Assembly (NCBI GenBank): GCA_026874595.1
Contig: CM049308.1
Coordinates: 48,615,327 to 48,679,326 of the forward strand
Reading direction: 5' to 3'
Source: Sipunculus nudus
Lineage: Eukaryota; Annelida; Sipuncula; Golfingiida; Sipunculidae
DNA length: 64,000 nt
The notes under the pieces are model-generated. The model worked only from the letters and a program-made list of their open reading frames with translations, was not told where the DNA came from and searched no databases. The position numbers were made by a program, and so were the translations under genes. Within the stretch, counting starts at the first letter, position 1. The number at the start of each line of letters is the position of its first letter. Below are positions 49,690-61,517 of this stretch, one piece after another.

Positions 49690-51130
49690 TAGCTCAGCTG
49701 ACTGAAAGTCATCTGAGCTATATAGTGCGGCGGCTAATAGAAAAATTGTTCAAATTGTGATAAAAGTACCATATTTGGCACAGTTGTAGTATTGTACACT
49801 GGCTTTCATTTAAGAAATAGTTCCACGAAATATTCATGGTATTTCAGGGGTGGATCCTACAATTACTTTGGGGGTACCGATAAATCAAATAAATGATAAT
49901 GTCTAATCTAAAAGTGTTCGATCAAGGCCTTTTTTTTTGCAGCACATGGAATTCAGAAGTCTGCTGATGCTCAAACTTTACTTTCATGTGAAGTTAATTC
50001 AGTTTAACAAGCAATCTGAAATAATAATTAATGGAGCAGGATGTATTTATTTATCAAGTATCGTGCAGAACTAATGCGATTTAGAACGCCTTTTAAATTT
50101 TGTTAACATGTATATATTGCAAACATGTTTCATGTAAATTATAACAAATGTAGGCTTACCATCAATTGAATAATTAACTAAATAAAGGGTATGGTGAATT
50201 ATTACATGGAAATAATTACAACTATTTATGTTTGTCAATCAGCCTATTAAAGAGCAAGTTAATTATTCAGTAAAAATGTTTCGGAACTCTGCCTGTCTAC
50301 TTTTCCTGTTCATATGAGGGCTCTAGACCTTTTGAATTACAGACCTGTCAGAATTCCAAAATGGCCACCACAGCCCAATCGCTGATTTTCTTTCGCTCAT
50401 GATAACTCAGCAACAAGAAGATATACTTCAGCTTTCTTAAATTCACAGGGATGATTAGTACATATACGAGGGCTTCAGACCTATTGAATTACAGACATGT
50501 CGGAATTCCAATATGGCCACCAGATAATAATGGGTGATTTTCTTTCGCACCAGATATCTCAACAAGAACATGCTTGATCTTTCTCATTTTCTCAGGGATC
50601 ATTGGTGCCTATGCAGACCCAATCCCTTTCCAATAACAGACCTGTCAGAATTCCAATATGGCTCCTAGCACACAATTGGGTATATTCTTTTAAGCGCGAT
50701 ATCTCAACAAGAACAAGCTTGATCTATGTCATTTACACAGAGATGATTGGTACCTATAAGGGCTCCATCTCTATCGAATTGCAGACCTGAAGGAATCACA
50801 ATATGGCCACCAGAGCACTATCGTTGAATTTCTTTTGCAACAATATGCTTGATCTTTCTCAAATTCACAGGGATTATTGGTCTCTATGAGGGCTTCTGAC
50901 CTATTGAAATACAGACTTGCTCAAAATCAAATATGGCCAACAGACTACAATCCGTGATTTTCTATTGCACACATTATTTCAGACATATTTTCTTTAATAT
51001 TATTTGAACAAGTAGGATTTTTTCCTCATGCATATGGATAAAAACCTGTTTCTGTTTGTCATATTTTTCAACTTTAACTTAATTTTTCACCCATATGTTA
51101 ACTAGTACAGCACTAGCAGAAATGCTAATG
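49690..51130 (-). repeat. second minus-orientation element with ~145-bp array
   Basis: The reverse tail hairpin is at 49690-49720. Then comes sequence shared with 53.95-54.04 kb ('gttcaaattgtgataaaagt'). An array follows whose units carry 'cagacctgtcagaattccaa' and 'atggccaccag', near 50341, 50483, 50637, 50783 and 50911 (steps of about 128-154 bp). The right end, 50980-51110, is the reverse of 2741-2920. Confidence 0.65.
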
Positions 51131-51138
51131 CAGAAATT

Positions 51139-53115
51139 GCAACATGGAATGCACATGGACTTAAGAACAAAATTAAATCAGTGAAAGTTTAAGAATTGAT
51201 AAATAATCACAGTATTGTATGTATCACTGAGACATGGGCAACCATGGATGGTGAATTTTCTGATGCATCCCACGGGTACTATGGTTATGGAATAGTCAGG
51301 AAGAGTACAGGGAGAGGAGAGGTCTTAGTTCTTACTTCATAAGGTAGATGGATCCTGTGTGTTATCAGATGATCCGTCCAATCACTTTCCTTTAAGCTGT
51401 TCACTTAATATTATCAGACCAAGGAAAGAGCTTTCGAATGAACACATATGCGAACTGACAAAATGGGTAAAATTTCATCAGACTGATGAAAATAAAACAA
51501 ATATTTCAAAATCATAAGAACAAATAGAATGTGCGTTACTTTTCAACACAATTGATGAAATCTTAGAAACATATCTGGACAAAGCAAGTGAGGCATCGGT
51601 TAGTATTTATCGAAATATATCCTACAGAAATAAACAAAACTTCCGAGACAACATGAAACTAAAGCAACCAAAATGGTGGGACAAAGAATTTTGGAAAAAT
51701 GAAAAATATATAGCTTTGAATAAGTATAGATGTACAATATCAGATGGTGACTTACTTAATTATTAACTATAAAAAAACAGAGGTTTAAAAAATTATGTGA
51801 AGAAAACACTGATTCTATGTTGAAAAACATGAGATTTTTAAATAAAAAGAAAATTGTTTCAACAGTAGAACCGGTACGTTTGTACAAACATTTTAAGGAA
51901 CTTTTGGATTCATCAACACAAGAAATAAATCAAGAGTTTAAGAATCATACTCTTGAATATTTAAAAAATGTATTAGAAATTGAAAATGATACAGAGCTTG
52001 AAGGACTCATAACACCATATGAAGTACAGAAAGCCTTAAAGGAAATGAAAAGAGGAAAGGCCCAGGGCCTGATGGGATAACGGTAGATATATTGAAAGAT
52101 ACATATAAGTCACATATCGTCTCATATGTAACAATTATTTAATAGTTTTATTAAGAAATGGACTTTTCCAAGCCTCTTGGAGCAAAGCATTTATTGTACC
52201 AATTCACAAAAAAGGCTTCCACCATAGATCCATAAAAAATTATAGAGGTATTTCATCACTTAATACCATGGGTAAACTATTGAAAAAAATATTGGCAAAC
52301 AGAATTCAAAATTATGTTGATCAAGCTGGATTATTATGTGAAGCACAAACTGGCTATAGGAAAGGTTATTCAACAGTAGACAATATATTTTCTTTAAAAG
52401 GGTGTCTGCAGAAATATTTTACAAAAAAGAAAAGAAGGTTTTATTACACTTTTATTGATTTTTCAAATGCTTTTGATAGTGTACAACATGATATTTTGTG
52501 GTATGTTTCAGTTAAATCTGGAATAAAAGGGAAACTCTTGCACACACTTCAGTCAATATATAGTCAAATGAAATTATGTCTTCTTACATATTTATTTGTA
52601 TGGTTACACCGGTATTATTATATGGCTCAGAACTGTGGGGCTATGAAAGATGTGAAATAATTGAAAAGGTGCAATATAAATTTTGCAAATACATTCTAAA
52701 AATTAGCTCTTCAGTTCGGAACGCAGCGTCATTGGTAGAGTTTGGAAGGGATCCAATGTATGTCGGTCAGTTATTGAGATGTGTAAATTACTGGATAAAA
52801 CTAGTACATTATGGTAATAATATATATCCAAAGTGTATATATAATATGCTGTTTAATTTAGATATGAATGAAAAAACAAACATGTGTTACTCATATAAGA
52901 AGCAAAAGATGCAGCGCAGGTTTTGGATATGTGTGGATGAATCAAGAAGTAGGAGACATTAGAATATTTTTGGCTAAAATAAAGGAAAGAATTATTGATA
53001 TGGCAGAACAAAACTGGTCTTGTGATGTAGAAGTACATACTAAATTAAATTTATATGGTACTTTTAAATCCATGCTCTCAATTAATGGAGAAATATTTAC
53101 TGTGTGTGACTAATA
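51139..53115 (+). pseudogene. dead LINE: endonuclease remnant and reverse transcriptase with internal deletion
   Basis: Endonuclease motifs: ATWNAHGLKNK at 51139 and CITETW at about 51217, with SNHFPLS at about 51378. RT motifs: WSKAFIVPIHKKG, NYRGISSLNTMGKL and TGYRKGYSTVDNI, and the catalytic block FIDFSNAFDSVQHD (about 52455-52496). After about 52570 the frame jumps straight to LLYGSELWGYERCEIIEKVQ, so the palm region with the second catalytic aspartate pair has been lost. The C-terminal part continues to about 53113. Several stops and frame changes occur. It looks like a jockey/CR1-type element on the plus strand, inactive. Confidence 0.8.
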
Positions 53116-53945
53116 CCAAGCATAAACAAGCGCTAGCCAGATTGAGATGTTCATGTCATGATTTGATGATTGAAAAGGGAAAGTATACGCAAATGGATAG
53201 AGTTTGTTAGTTTTCAAGATTTGTTTGTAGAAATAAAACTTAATAAAACGCTGTTTAGTTGTACATTTACGATAACATTTAAAAAGAATGTACCCTGATA
53301 ATTAAATATGATCCGCCCCTGATAATTAAATATGATCTGCCCCTGGAAATTCAGGGGTTTATTTCAGTGCTCATATGGAATTGTTCATAAGCTCATTAAT
53401 ACAAACAACAGATATTTTCGCACTAAGAACAATAAATCTGTACATGATTTTTAAGCGCGAAGCAACATACACATTGTATGATGAAATATGTAATGTTTAT
53501 ACAGTGAAACTATACTAGGTAAGTAGTACCCCCCCCCCCCCCATTGCCCTCCCCTGCTGTCTCCTATATTCATCAAAGGAGACATCGACGAGATGTGAAT
53601 TGAATATAGTGATTATACCTTACTTTAAAACAGAGGATTTATGTCATATTTAACAATAAATAAACTTCAGTTAACTACATGTCATTGAATGGCAAATAGT
53701 CATCTTTTAATTACAAATGTTTACATTAATGAGATCACAAAGGTAATTTTATATTTCTCATGATGATGTTATTTAAATAGAACCAAATATTCCAAAATTT
53801 TGCCGTATATATAAGGAAAGTATAAGATGTAATGTAACTATAATGATCTTCCGTGTATTTTTCATAAAAATTTAATTTCCCGAAATTTAACATAAGATCC
53901 GCTCCTGTTACACTTAGAAGATTTGGTGGAACTAATAAGAAAATG
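53116..53945. other. nothing recognised
   Basis: No gene seen. A C-run lies at 53529-53542; the phrase 'tgataattaaatatgatc' is tandemly doubled near 53296-53335. Confidence 0.4.
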
Positions 53946-53949
53946 AAAA

Positions 53950-56535
53950 TGTATTATCTAAATTTCATCTCTACCAAATTTGGTACTTTTATCACAATCT
54001 GAACAATTCTTCTGTATTTTGCCGTTAACCGCTGCACTAATAGCGATCACTCTTTGTCCGTCTGTCTGTCCGTTAACCAGGCACAAATCGTATCTGCTGG
54101 ACCTAGAACCTTGTAACTTGGGACTCTGAGAGGTCCATGAAAAATCTCCTTGGAAACCAGAAATTAGGTCTCTGTTACCCATATCCTTCGAGCTATGGGG
54201 CCCCAAAGTACCCCCCAGGATAGTAAAAAATTTCATACAAAAACTTCAATATCTCAATAACTATTTCCTCTATTTTTGAGACCTTTACGGATGCTGTCAT
54301 CTGTTAACGTGGCACAAATCGTAACAACTGGACCTAGAATCTTCATTCTCGACACACTGAGAGACCTATGAAAAGTCTCCATGGAAATCAGAAATTAGGT
54401 CTCTGTTACCCATATTCTTTGAGCTATGGGGCCCAAAAGTACCCCCCAGATTAGTCAAAAATTTCATACAAAAACTTCAATATCTCATTAACAACATCAC
54501 TGATGGTCATGATTTTTGGCATACATATTGATCATGAGATGTTTCATCAGTTTCTGCAGACTGGTGGCGCCACCTATATTTTTCAATTTTTACGAATTGT
54601 TTTCTCTATTTTTGAGAATTTTCAAAATGTGAACAGCTGTTAACAGGGCACAAATCATAAAGACTGGACCTAGAATCTTCATTCTTGACACACTGAGAGG
54701 TCCATGAAAAGTGTCCATGGAAACCTGAAATAAGGTCTGTGTTACCCATATCCTTTGAGCTGTGGGGGGCTCCCAATTACCCCCCAGAATAATGGAAAAT
54801 TTGATAAAAACAAACTGCAACATCTCAATAACTACAACACTGATGGTCATGATTTTTGGCATACATATTGATCAAGAGGTGTTCCATCAGTTCCTGCAGA
54901 CTGGTGGCGCCACCTATATTGTTCGATTTTTTACGATTTTTTCCTCTATTTTTGAGACTTTTAAGGATGCTGTCATCTGTTAACGTGGCACAAATTGTAA
55001 CAACTGGACCTAGAATCTTCATTCTCGACACACTATGAGACCTATGAAAAGTCTCAATGGAAACCAGAAATTAGTTCTCTGTTACCAATATCCTATGAGC
55101 TATGGGGCCCCAAAGTACCCCCCAGAATAGTAAAAAATTTGATACAAAAACTTCAATATCTCATTATAACTACATCACTGATGTTCATGATTTTTGGCAT
55201 ACATATTGATCATGAGATGTTTCATCAGTTTCTGCAGACTGGTGGCGCCATCTGTATTTTTCAATTTTTACGAATTGTTTTCTCTATTTTTGAGATCTTT
55301 AAAAATGTGAACAGCTGTTAACAGGGCACAAATCATAAAGACTGGACCTGGAATCTTCATTCTTGACACACTGAGAGGTCCATGAAAAGTGTCCATTGAA
55401 ACCTGAAATAAGGTCTCTGTTACCCATATCCTTTGAGCCGTGGGGGGCTCCCAATTACCCCCCAGAACATGGAAAATTTGATAAAAACAAACTGCAACAT
55501 CTCAATTACTACAACACTGATGGTCATGATTTTTGGTATACACATTGATCAAGAGGTGTTCCATCAGTTCCTGTAGACTGGTGGCGCCACCTGTATTTTT
55601 TCAAATTTTCACAATTTTTTTTCTCTATTTTTGAGACCTTTAAGGATGTAGTTATCTGTCAACAGGGTACAAATCTTAACGACTGGACCTAGAATCTTTA
55701 TTCTTGACACACAGGGAGACCCATGAAAAGTCTCAATGAAAACCTGAAATTAGGTCTCTGTTATCTGTTACCCATATCCTTTGAGCTATGGCACTCCAAA
55801 GTACAGCTCAGAATAATGGAAAATTTGATACAAAAGCTGAAGTATCTGAACAACTAATGCAGAGATCACCATAATTTTTAGCATGGATATTGATCATGGA
55901 GTGTTTCATCAGTTTCTGCAGATTGGTGGCACCACCTGTATTTGTTCGGGTTTTTTTTACGAATTTTTTCTCTATTTTTGAGACCTTTTAAGATATGAAC
56001 ATCTGTTAACAGGGCACAAATCATAAAAACTGGACCTAGAATCTTCATTCTTGACACACAGGGAGACCCATGAAAAGTCTCCATGGAAACCTGAAATTAG
56101 GTCTCTGTTACCCATATTCTTTAAACTGTATGGCTCCAAAATACCCCCCAGAATAATGGAAAATTTGATACAAAAACTGCAGTATCTCAATAACTACAAC
56201 ACTGATGGTCATGATTTTCGGCATACATATTGATCATGAGCTGTTCCATCAGTTTCTGCAGACTGGGTGCTCCACCTCTATTTTTTTAAAATTTTTACGA
56301 ATTTTTTTCTCTTTTTTTTTAAGACCTTTAAAGATGTGGTTATCTGTCAACAGGGTACAAATCGCAACAACTGGACCTAGAATCTTCATTCTTGTCATGC
56401 AAGGAGGCCCATGAAAAGTGCCTGTGGAAACTTGAAATTAGGTCTCTGTTACCCATATCCTTCAAGCTATAGGACTCCGAAGTATCCCTCAGAATAATGG
56501 AAAATTTGATACAAAAGCTCAAGTATCTGAACAAC
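53950..56535 (-). repeat. 340-bp satellite array, minus orientation
   Basis: Same satellite as 10.04-14.06 kb in reverse. The GGTGGCGCCACC block or a near variant occurs at 54561, 54901, 55239, 55578, 55923 and 56263, steps of 338-345 bp. The reverse microsatellite and unit end lie at 54045-54085, but the hairpin tail is altered to 'gcactaatagcgatc' and no longer pairs. The array is broken at 56537 by the inverted-repeat element and resumes for about 20 bp at 58357. Confidence 0.85.
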
Positions 56536-56537
56536 TA

Positions 56538-58354
56538 CCGTAATGTCTACTTGAATTCGTACAGGAAAAAATAATTATTTTTCTCAGTGTGCTAATTATT
56601 ATATGTAAAATATGAAAAATTAGAATATTGCAGGAGAGAAGATCGTCTGACACCTGAGAATCGGCGGTGGGCGATAATAGAGGATGTACGGCAACCCTCA
56701 TGTTAATTATTATTTAACACTTGTTCGGGAATATATGTGAGCGCTGCTGGTGACGAAAAAGATATCCATTATATCCTGTAACTGGCATTTTATAAACCAT
56801 ATATATATATATATAATATACAGGGTTTTAGCCGCGCCGGTCGGGGGTAACCGCGGGGGACGGCCTGTACTGCCGGCCGGAACAACCTAAACATTTGTAA
56901 CCAACAGACCGGCACAAAAGATCATAAAGATCGTCAAAAAATCCAGCTACCGGCAATGGAACTACAGTAATCTATTACCCCAAACTGTTAAATTTGTACC
57001 TCATTAGTATGTTTACAAATTTATTTGATCACGGCTATGGTGCAAACAAAATTGACAGGAGTCACTGATCACCTTAATATTACACATCAAATAAATTATT
57101 GGTAAACAAACAAGCAACGATCGGTTTCACAGTTTGGACATGAAAGGAAAACATCATTAGCAAGGGTCTCTCACGGCGTACATCGGTGCGTAGCATCATT
57201 AGCGGTAAGAAAATGGGCTATTGTTTTGTAATAATTCATGGCAACATTTAATTCATTGACTTACATATTTGTATGGATTTCAAAATACGCCCTTAAAAAG
57301 CAATGGTGATTTTCTCAGGGCGTTAATGAAATTTATTCCGGGTGCCACCTGGCGGCAAGTGAACTTATTACAGCCGTGAATATTTAATCTCACCAGATTT
57401 ATTTATTTATTTCAATAAATCAAATGTTTATTTTACACGTTTGGTAATTCCAGTGGAAAGAAAAAAATGAAAAATATATGGTTATCATATTTCTGAATTG
57501 AGACGGAGGAATAACATAAAAGGGGAAAAAAAGTGACAGGTTTGAACCAGGGGAATAAGGTTAACTTTCTAACTGTTCATGCGCCGCTATCCAATTGGCC
57601 ACAAAGCCAACGCGACAGATGTAAGTTTTTATTTGGGAGATTCTAATAAGATTCAAACAGCGGGGTAAAAAAATTTATTTCACGGACATTACCAGGATTT
57701 ATCAAATAAAAACTCTAGAAGACAGCGGTATATCCTTTGTAGCTGCGGTTCAAAGCAATCTGACGATCTCCATTTAACCTTTGATGTCTTACAGCACCAG
57801 GTCATGCCTGTGATCAGTGGTCCGTGCGAGGTTTGTCCCGAGTGGATTACCAGTATATGATCATCAGCTAATGTGATTTTTGTCCCAGTTACAAATCCTT
57901 CTTATTCTATCATTAAGTAAACAAAATATTACCGATTAAAACACATTTTTTTACGAGTTCTATTGTTCAAATCACATTCATGTTGTAACAAGTCTGAAGC
58001 AAAGATGGCCCATCGGTATCAGTTAAGTGACAGTTTTTCCTGTTTACAAACATGAAGTCGCAAATCTGATAAAATTGTTCCGATAAATTATCATGTTACT
58101 GTCACGCACTAGGACATAAAGATGTCTTGTTATCAGGTGAACAGCGTCGACATTTAATTCATCTCAGCATGCAAAGCCATTTTAATCATAGCAACATATA
58201 TGGTTCATACGGACCGCCGGTGGTCACCGGCAATAGCTAATATCGGCACCGTATGTTGGTGTACGAATTCATATATGTATTATAGAAAAATATGTTTCAG
58301 CAAATTTTTAGTGTGCGAACTAATGAAGGATACGAACTAATGTAGACATTACGG
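56538..58354. mobile_element. TA-flanked terminal-inverted-repeat element (1817 bp)
   Basis: The ends are CCGTAATGTCTACTTGAATT on the left and the matching inverse (ending GTAGACATTACGG) on the right, with TA on both sides (56536-56537 and 58355-58356). The flanking satellite reads straight through: 'tctgaacaac-TA-atgtggagatcacc', as in other units. This is like the 1410-bp element at 21.3 kb, and both ends begin CCGTAA. No transposase frame is visible. The interior has GC-rich blocks (56829-56880), a tRNA-like segment and a GC palindrome near 58220. Confidence 0.85.
57532..57607 (-). other. tRNA-like segment with A and B boxes
   Basis: On the minus strand, TGGCCAATTGGATAG resembles a pol III A box, and GGTTCAAACC some 45 nt later resembles a B box, followed by a run of seven T (57532-57526). 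A D-stem GCC/GGC can form, but acceptor and T stems do not pair properly. It is likely a tRNA pseudogene or tRNA-derived SINE head, not a working tRNA. Confidence 0.35.
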
Positions 58355-58356
58355 TA

Positions 58357-58708
58357 ATGTGGAGATCACCATGATTCTATAACAAGCTGTTATACACACT
58401 GTCTTGATGAACATAGAGAGCAACTCGCTTGTGAAGAGGACTTCTTTATTCAGCAACACGTAGACATAGCATTCTTCGTTCCCAAGCATGGACTGCCTGG
58501 TCACCCAGTATTCCACATACATTTGTACTCAAATGTAACCAATGGCAGACCACTACATGAGACAGCTCACTCCAGCCAGGTGGCCATAGCCATATTTGTC
58601 TCACCCCTGGCCTTCACAGGTACGTACAGTACCTGGGCATTTGGACATACCACACCCAAACATAGGTGTGCTATCCCCTACAGATGGCCAGTGGTCAGCT
58701 GTTACTAG
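58357..58708. other. short satellite remnant, then unrecognised sequence
   Basis: 58357-58378 continues the interrupted satellite unit. From there to the LTR at 58709 I recognise nothing. ATAACA and TGTTAT around 58379-58393 form a small inverted repeat. Confidence 0.4.
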
Positions 58709-58970
58709 TGTCCTAAGCGGACCTTGAATTTGTAATGATGAATTACTCTGGTTGAGAGTAAACAGGATTTATTAGCAACTCAATAGTACACTGGCACCTT
58801 TGTAGGGAGCAGCCCCTGACTTCTAGCGTGTTACTCTGAAGCGCAGATTTTACCAACAACTGCTCTTGCCGCTCATAGCCGTGACCTTCACCTTGGTGTC
58901 TCAGAAAAAGTATGGTCCTAAATGTTACACCTGGATTAATTTAAGTTTTTTTTCATTCTGAACCCCGACA
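58709..58970 (-). mobile_element. 3' LTR of the Ty3/gypsy element
   Basis: On the minus strand it begins TGTCGGGGTTC and ends CTTAGGACA, so it has TG...CA ends with a short inverted match (TGTCC/GGACA). An AATAAA signal lies about 65 bp before its end (minus strand of 58769-58774), as expected for the R region. It follows a purine tract directly. The other LTR lies beyond the right edge, so the boundaries rest on the ends and the tract, not on an LTR pair. Confidence 0.65.
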
Positions 58971-58980
58971 CTCTTCCCTG
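58971..58980 (-). other. polypurine tract
   Basis: CAGGGAAGAG on the minus strand sits directly before the TGTCGGGG start of the LTR. This is the plus-strand priming site position in gypsy-type elements. Confidence 0.6.
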
Positions 58981-60687
58981 CTGTCATTATGCGACCTCGC
59001 ATGATGCGAATACTAATTTACTGTCTTATGAATTGGCAAAACAATATTCTTATCCCCGAACAATGGAATATACTACATGAAGATCAGTTAAACGGGATGC
59101 TCACAGTAATAGACATAGGCCTGTTGAAATATGTTTGTCTGAGAAACAGAGTGAGAGTCCCAATGTACTCCCTGGTTAGATGATCATACATACAGCATAT
59201 AGTGAACAAGATTTGGTTTGCTCGCATATAGTACAAAGGATTTAACCCACTTAACTCCTGGAAATACAGTCCAGTAAAATAACAACATATGGCGCTGGTA
59301 ACTAACAACATGTTGTGCTGGCCACACAGTGCCACCATGCTTAATTCAGAGTGCATGTTTACCGATAAACAGAACTTGGGCACAATACCAAATCTCAGCC
59401 CAGCATTGATCTCTCTCTATAATACTTAGCAAACTACTAAGATGATAGTAATATACAATTTTATGAAAACTTCAGCTGAGGCTATAGCTCACTTTAACAG
59501 GTCTGTTATGACAATAATTGGTGTCAAGATATTTACAGAACTGGAGAACAGAATTAATCGCTTTTAGAACAGAACCTATGGACTTGTACACAATGTATAC
59601 AATTATGAAACTATAGTTCAACTACAATAATGAAGCAATAATCTGGAGCCATTCCAACCAGTTTGTTGGAGAAAACCCAACCTTATGGTTGACATGCAGA
59701 TTATCTTAATGACATATATAACCAGGTTAGTCATGACTAGAATGACTTGACTAAGATAGCTTAGGAACATGTTCTATAACTGTCTAGTTGAGACATGGGT
59801 ATGACTATGACTGTACGAGGAATACCACCTTCTGTTTAGTAATATACATTATCCTGGCCATGGCCACAATCTAATAGGAAAACATAAATCCAAAATGATC
59901 GTACATCTACTAAGAACTGCCTGAATATGTGAACTTTATACTCACAGGCATCCGTAGCATGTTACATTTGATCACATTGAGTGAAATCTTTACTCGGTAC
60001 TTGCAAGACAGTGAACCATCTTAATTAACACATCCCGATCCTTGTTGGCTATAATCAATCTGTATCTACCATACATACATGTAAAATTGATTCTAATCCC
60101 TCCTGTACAAAAACATGATGTTCACCATTCATATTCCAGTGATTGCATGCAGGAACCCGGGTCTTTGCCCATCATTACAATAGTTCAGTTTTACAATCTT
60201 CTGAATCTGATATCCAATATAATAAACCTGGAGTCTCATGGTAACATTGCTATAACACATAGCAATCCATTCTTCATTCCCATAGTTTATCAAACTCAAC
60301 CTTTTCCTCAACTGACATATTTTCGGGGGTAACTTATGCCTCATCCCTGGGGATGATTATACACTCATGACCGTCCACTTGAACAAACCTTAAAATTCTG
60401 CAGATACCATTACCAACACAGGTGATCTCTGATTTCAGCAAAACCACACATGCATTGATGTACATTCAAACCGATATATGTTATCCCATCAAGTTATTAT
60501 TTTCTCTGAATATACACATTTGTTCAATAATTCAGTACCAATATGAATAAATATCACCATACTCATATAAAAACATATTACATAATTCTTTGTGAACGAA
60601 AATAAGGATTTCTATGACATATTGCTTCTTGAATAACATAAATTCACAACAAAAAAAACATAGAGATAAAGATCTCTTTGACCTAGG
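58981..60687. other. gypsy element 3' region without recognised gene
   Basis: About 1.7 kb between the SGNH ORF and the polypurine tract. A 99-codon frame at 59084-59383 (minus) has no recognisable similarity. No env-type membrane protein is apparent. Confidence 0.45.
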
Positions 60688-61293
60688 TCAACACTTGCTA
60701 TATTTATTGACCAGATGTTTTAACTGCTTACAGTACAGTTTCTGCCCTTTAGCTGTCAAATGACAACCATCAGCTATGTATTTCGGATAATTTATTGGAT
60801 CTTGAGCAATCGTGTGAACATTCTCTCTGTGTTTTAACTTTGGCTCCAAAAGTTTGTTGTACTTTTTAACCCTTTTATTGAGAGTACTCACTTTTAGTTG
60901 ATTTGCCCTGGTAAGACTAGTTCTTTGGATTATGGAAAGAAACACAATACATTTTGGGTTTACATTATGTTCATGTAACAAGTCTAAAAACTTCAATACT
61001 TTCTCTACAAGGCTAGATGGGGTGACTGACTCATCACATAAATCATTTGTACCAAGATCTATAGATAGGATATCAACTCTCTGACTGTCTAAATACCTAA
61101 AGTACCTCTGTGGACTGCTTAATACCTTATCATATGTGAGTCCAGAATACCCATCCAAAAATACTCTAGTGGTACTGGGTAGTCCCAGTGAGCTTGATAC
61201 AGAGACCTTGTCTCTACGACAATATATAAATGTCCTTTTTACAAAGGAATGCCCAAAGAGGTGGAAATAACACTCTGACATTATACAATACAA
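60688..61293 (-). CDS. SGNH/GDSL-type hydrolase ORF in the gypsy element
   Basis: A 201-residue protein with all the landmarks of an SGNH hydrolase: block I FGHSF with nucleophile Ser16, block II GYSG with Gly51 at the oxyanion hole, block III GTND with Gly81 and Asn83, and block V DGCHL with Asp175 and His178. Length is typical of a single-domain SGNH esterase. There is no obvious signal peptide. It starts 224 bp after the pol stop on the same strand, where other gypsy-like elements carry env. The substrate cannot be told: SGNH enzymes hydrolyse esters of lipids or acetylated sugars. Start: the first Met; Met5 is an alternative. It may be expressed as a third ORF of the retroelement, or it may be a captured host gene; same-strand position inside the LTR-bounded element favours the former. 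Confidence 0.75.
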   Translation of the reverse strand: MYCIMSECYFHLFGHSFVKRTFIYCRRDKVSVSSSLGLPSTTRVFLDGYSGLTYDKVLSSPQRYFRYLDSQRVDILSIDLGTNDLCDESVTPSSLVEKVLKFLDLLHEHNVNPKCIVFLSIIQRTSLTRANQLKVSTLNKRVKKYNKLLEPKLKHRENVHTIAQDPINYPKYIADGCHLTAKGQKLYCKQLKHLVNKYSKC

Positions 61294-61517
61294 TAATTCA
61301 TGACTGCATTAGAACAACACGGTTTCACCATAGCAACAAATCTAATACAAGGTTTATCTCAGCTGACTGTACTATGATACAGAGTAACATAACATGCCTT
61401 AAACTCCTCATAGCTCCAATCAACAAGTACAACCGCAGGAAGGTGGCAATGCCATGTCCCTCAACATTGACCAGCAATGAGAGAGCAACCAGCCATATGG
61501 GAGACATGTTGATGGAT

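Noticed and set aside
57532-57607. A functional tRNA gene
   Set aside because: A and B boxes look right but acceptor and T stems do not pair; kept only as tRNA-like.
58388-58970. A longer LTR starting at the TGTTATAC near 58388, using a second AATAAA near 58440
   Set aside because: The 58709-58970 choice has matching TGTCC/GGACA ends, a polypurine tract at one side and one well-placed AATAAA. Without the second LTR the longer version cannot be fully excluded.
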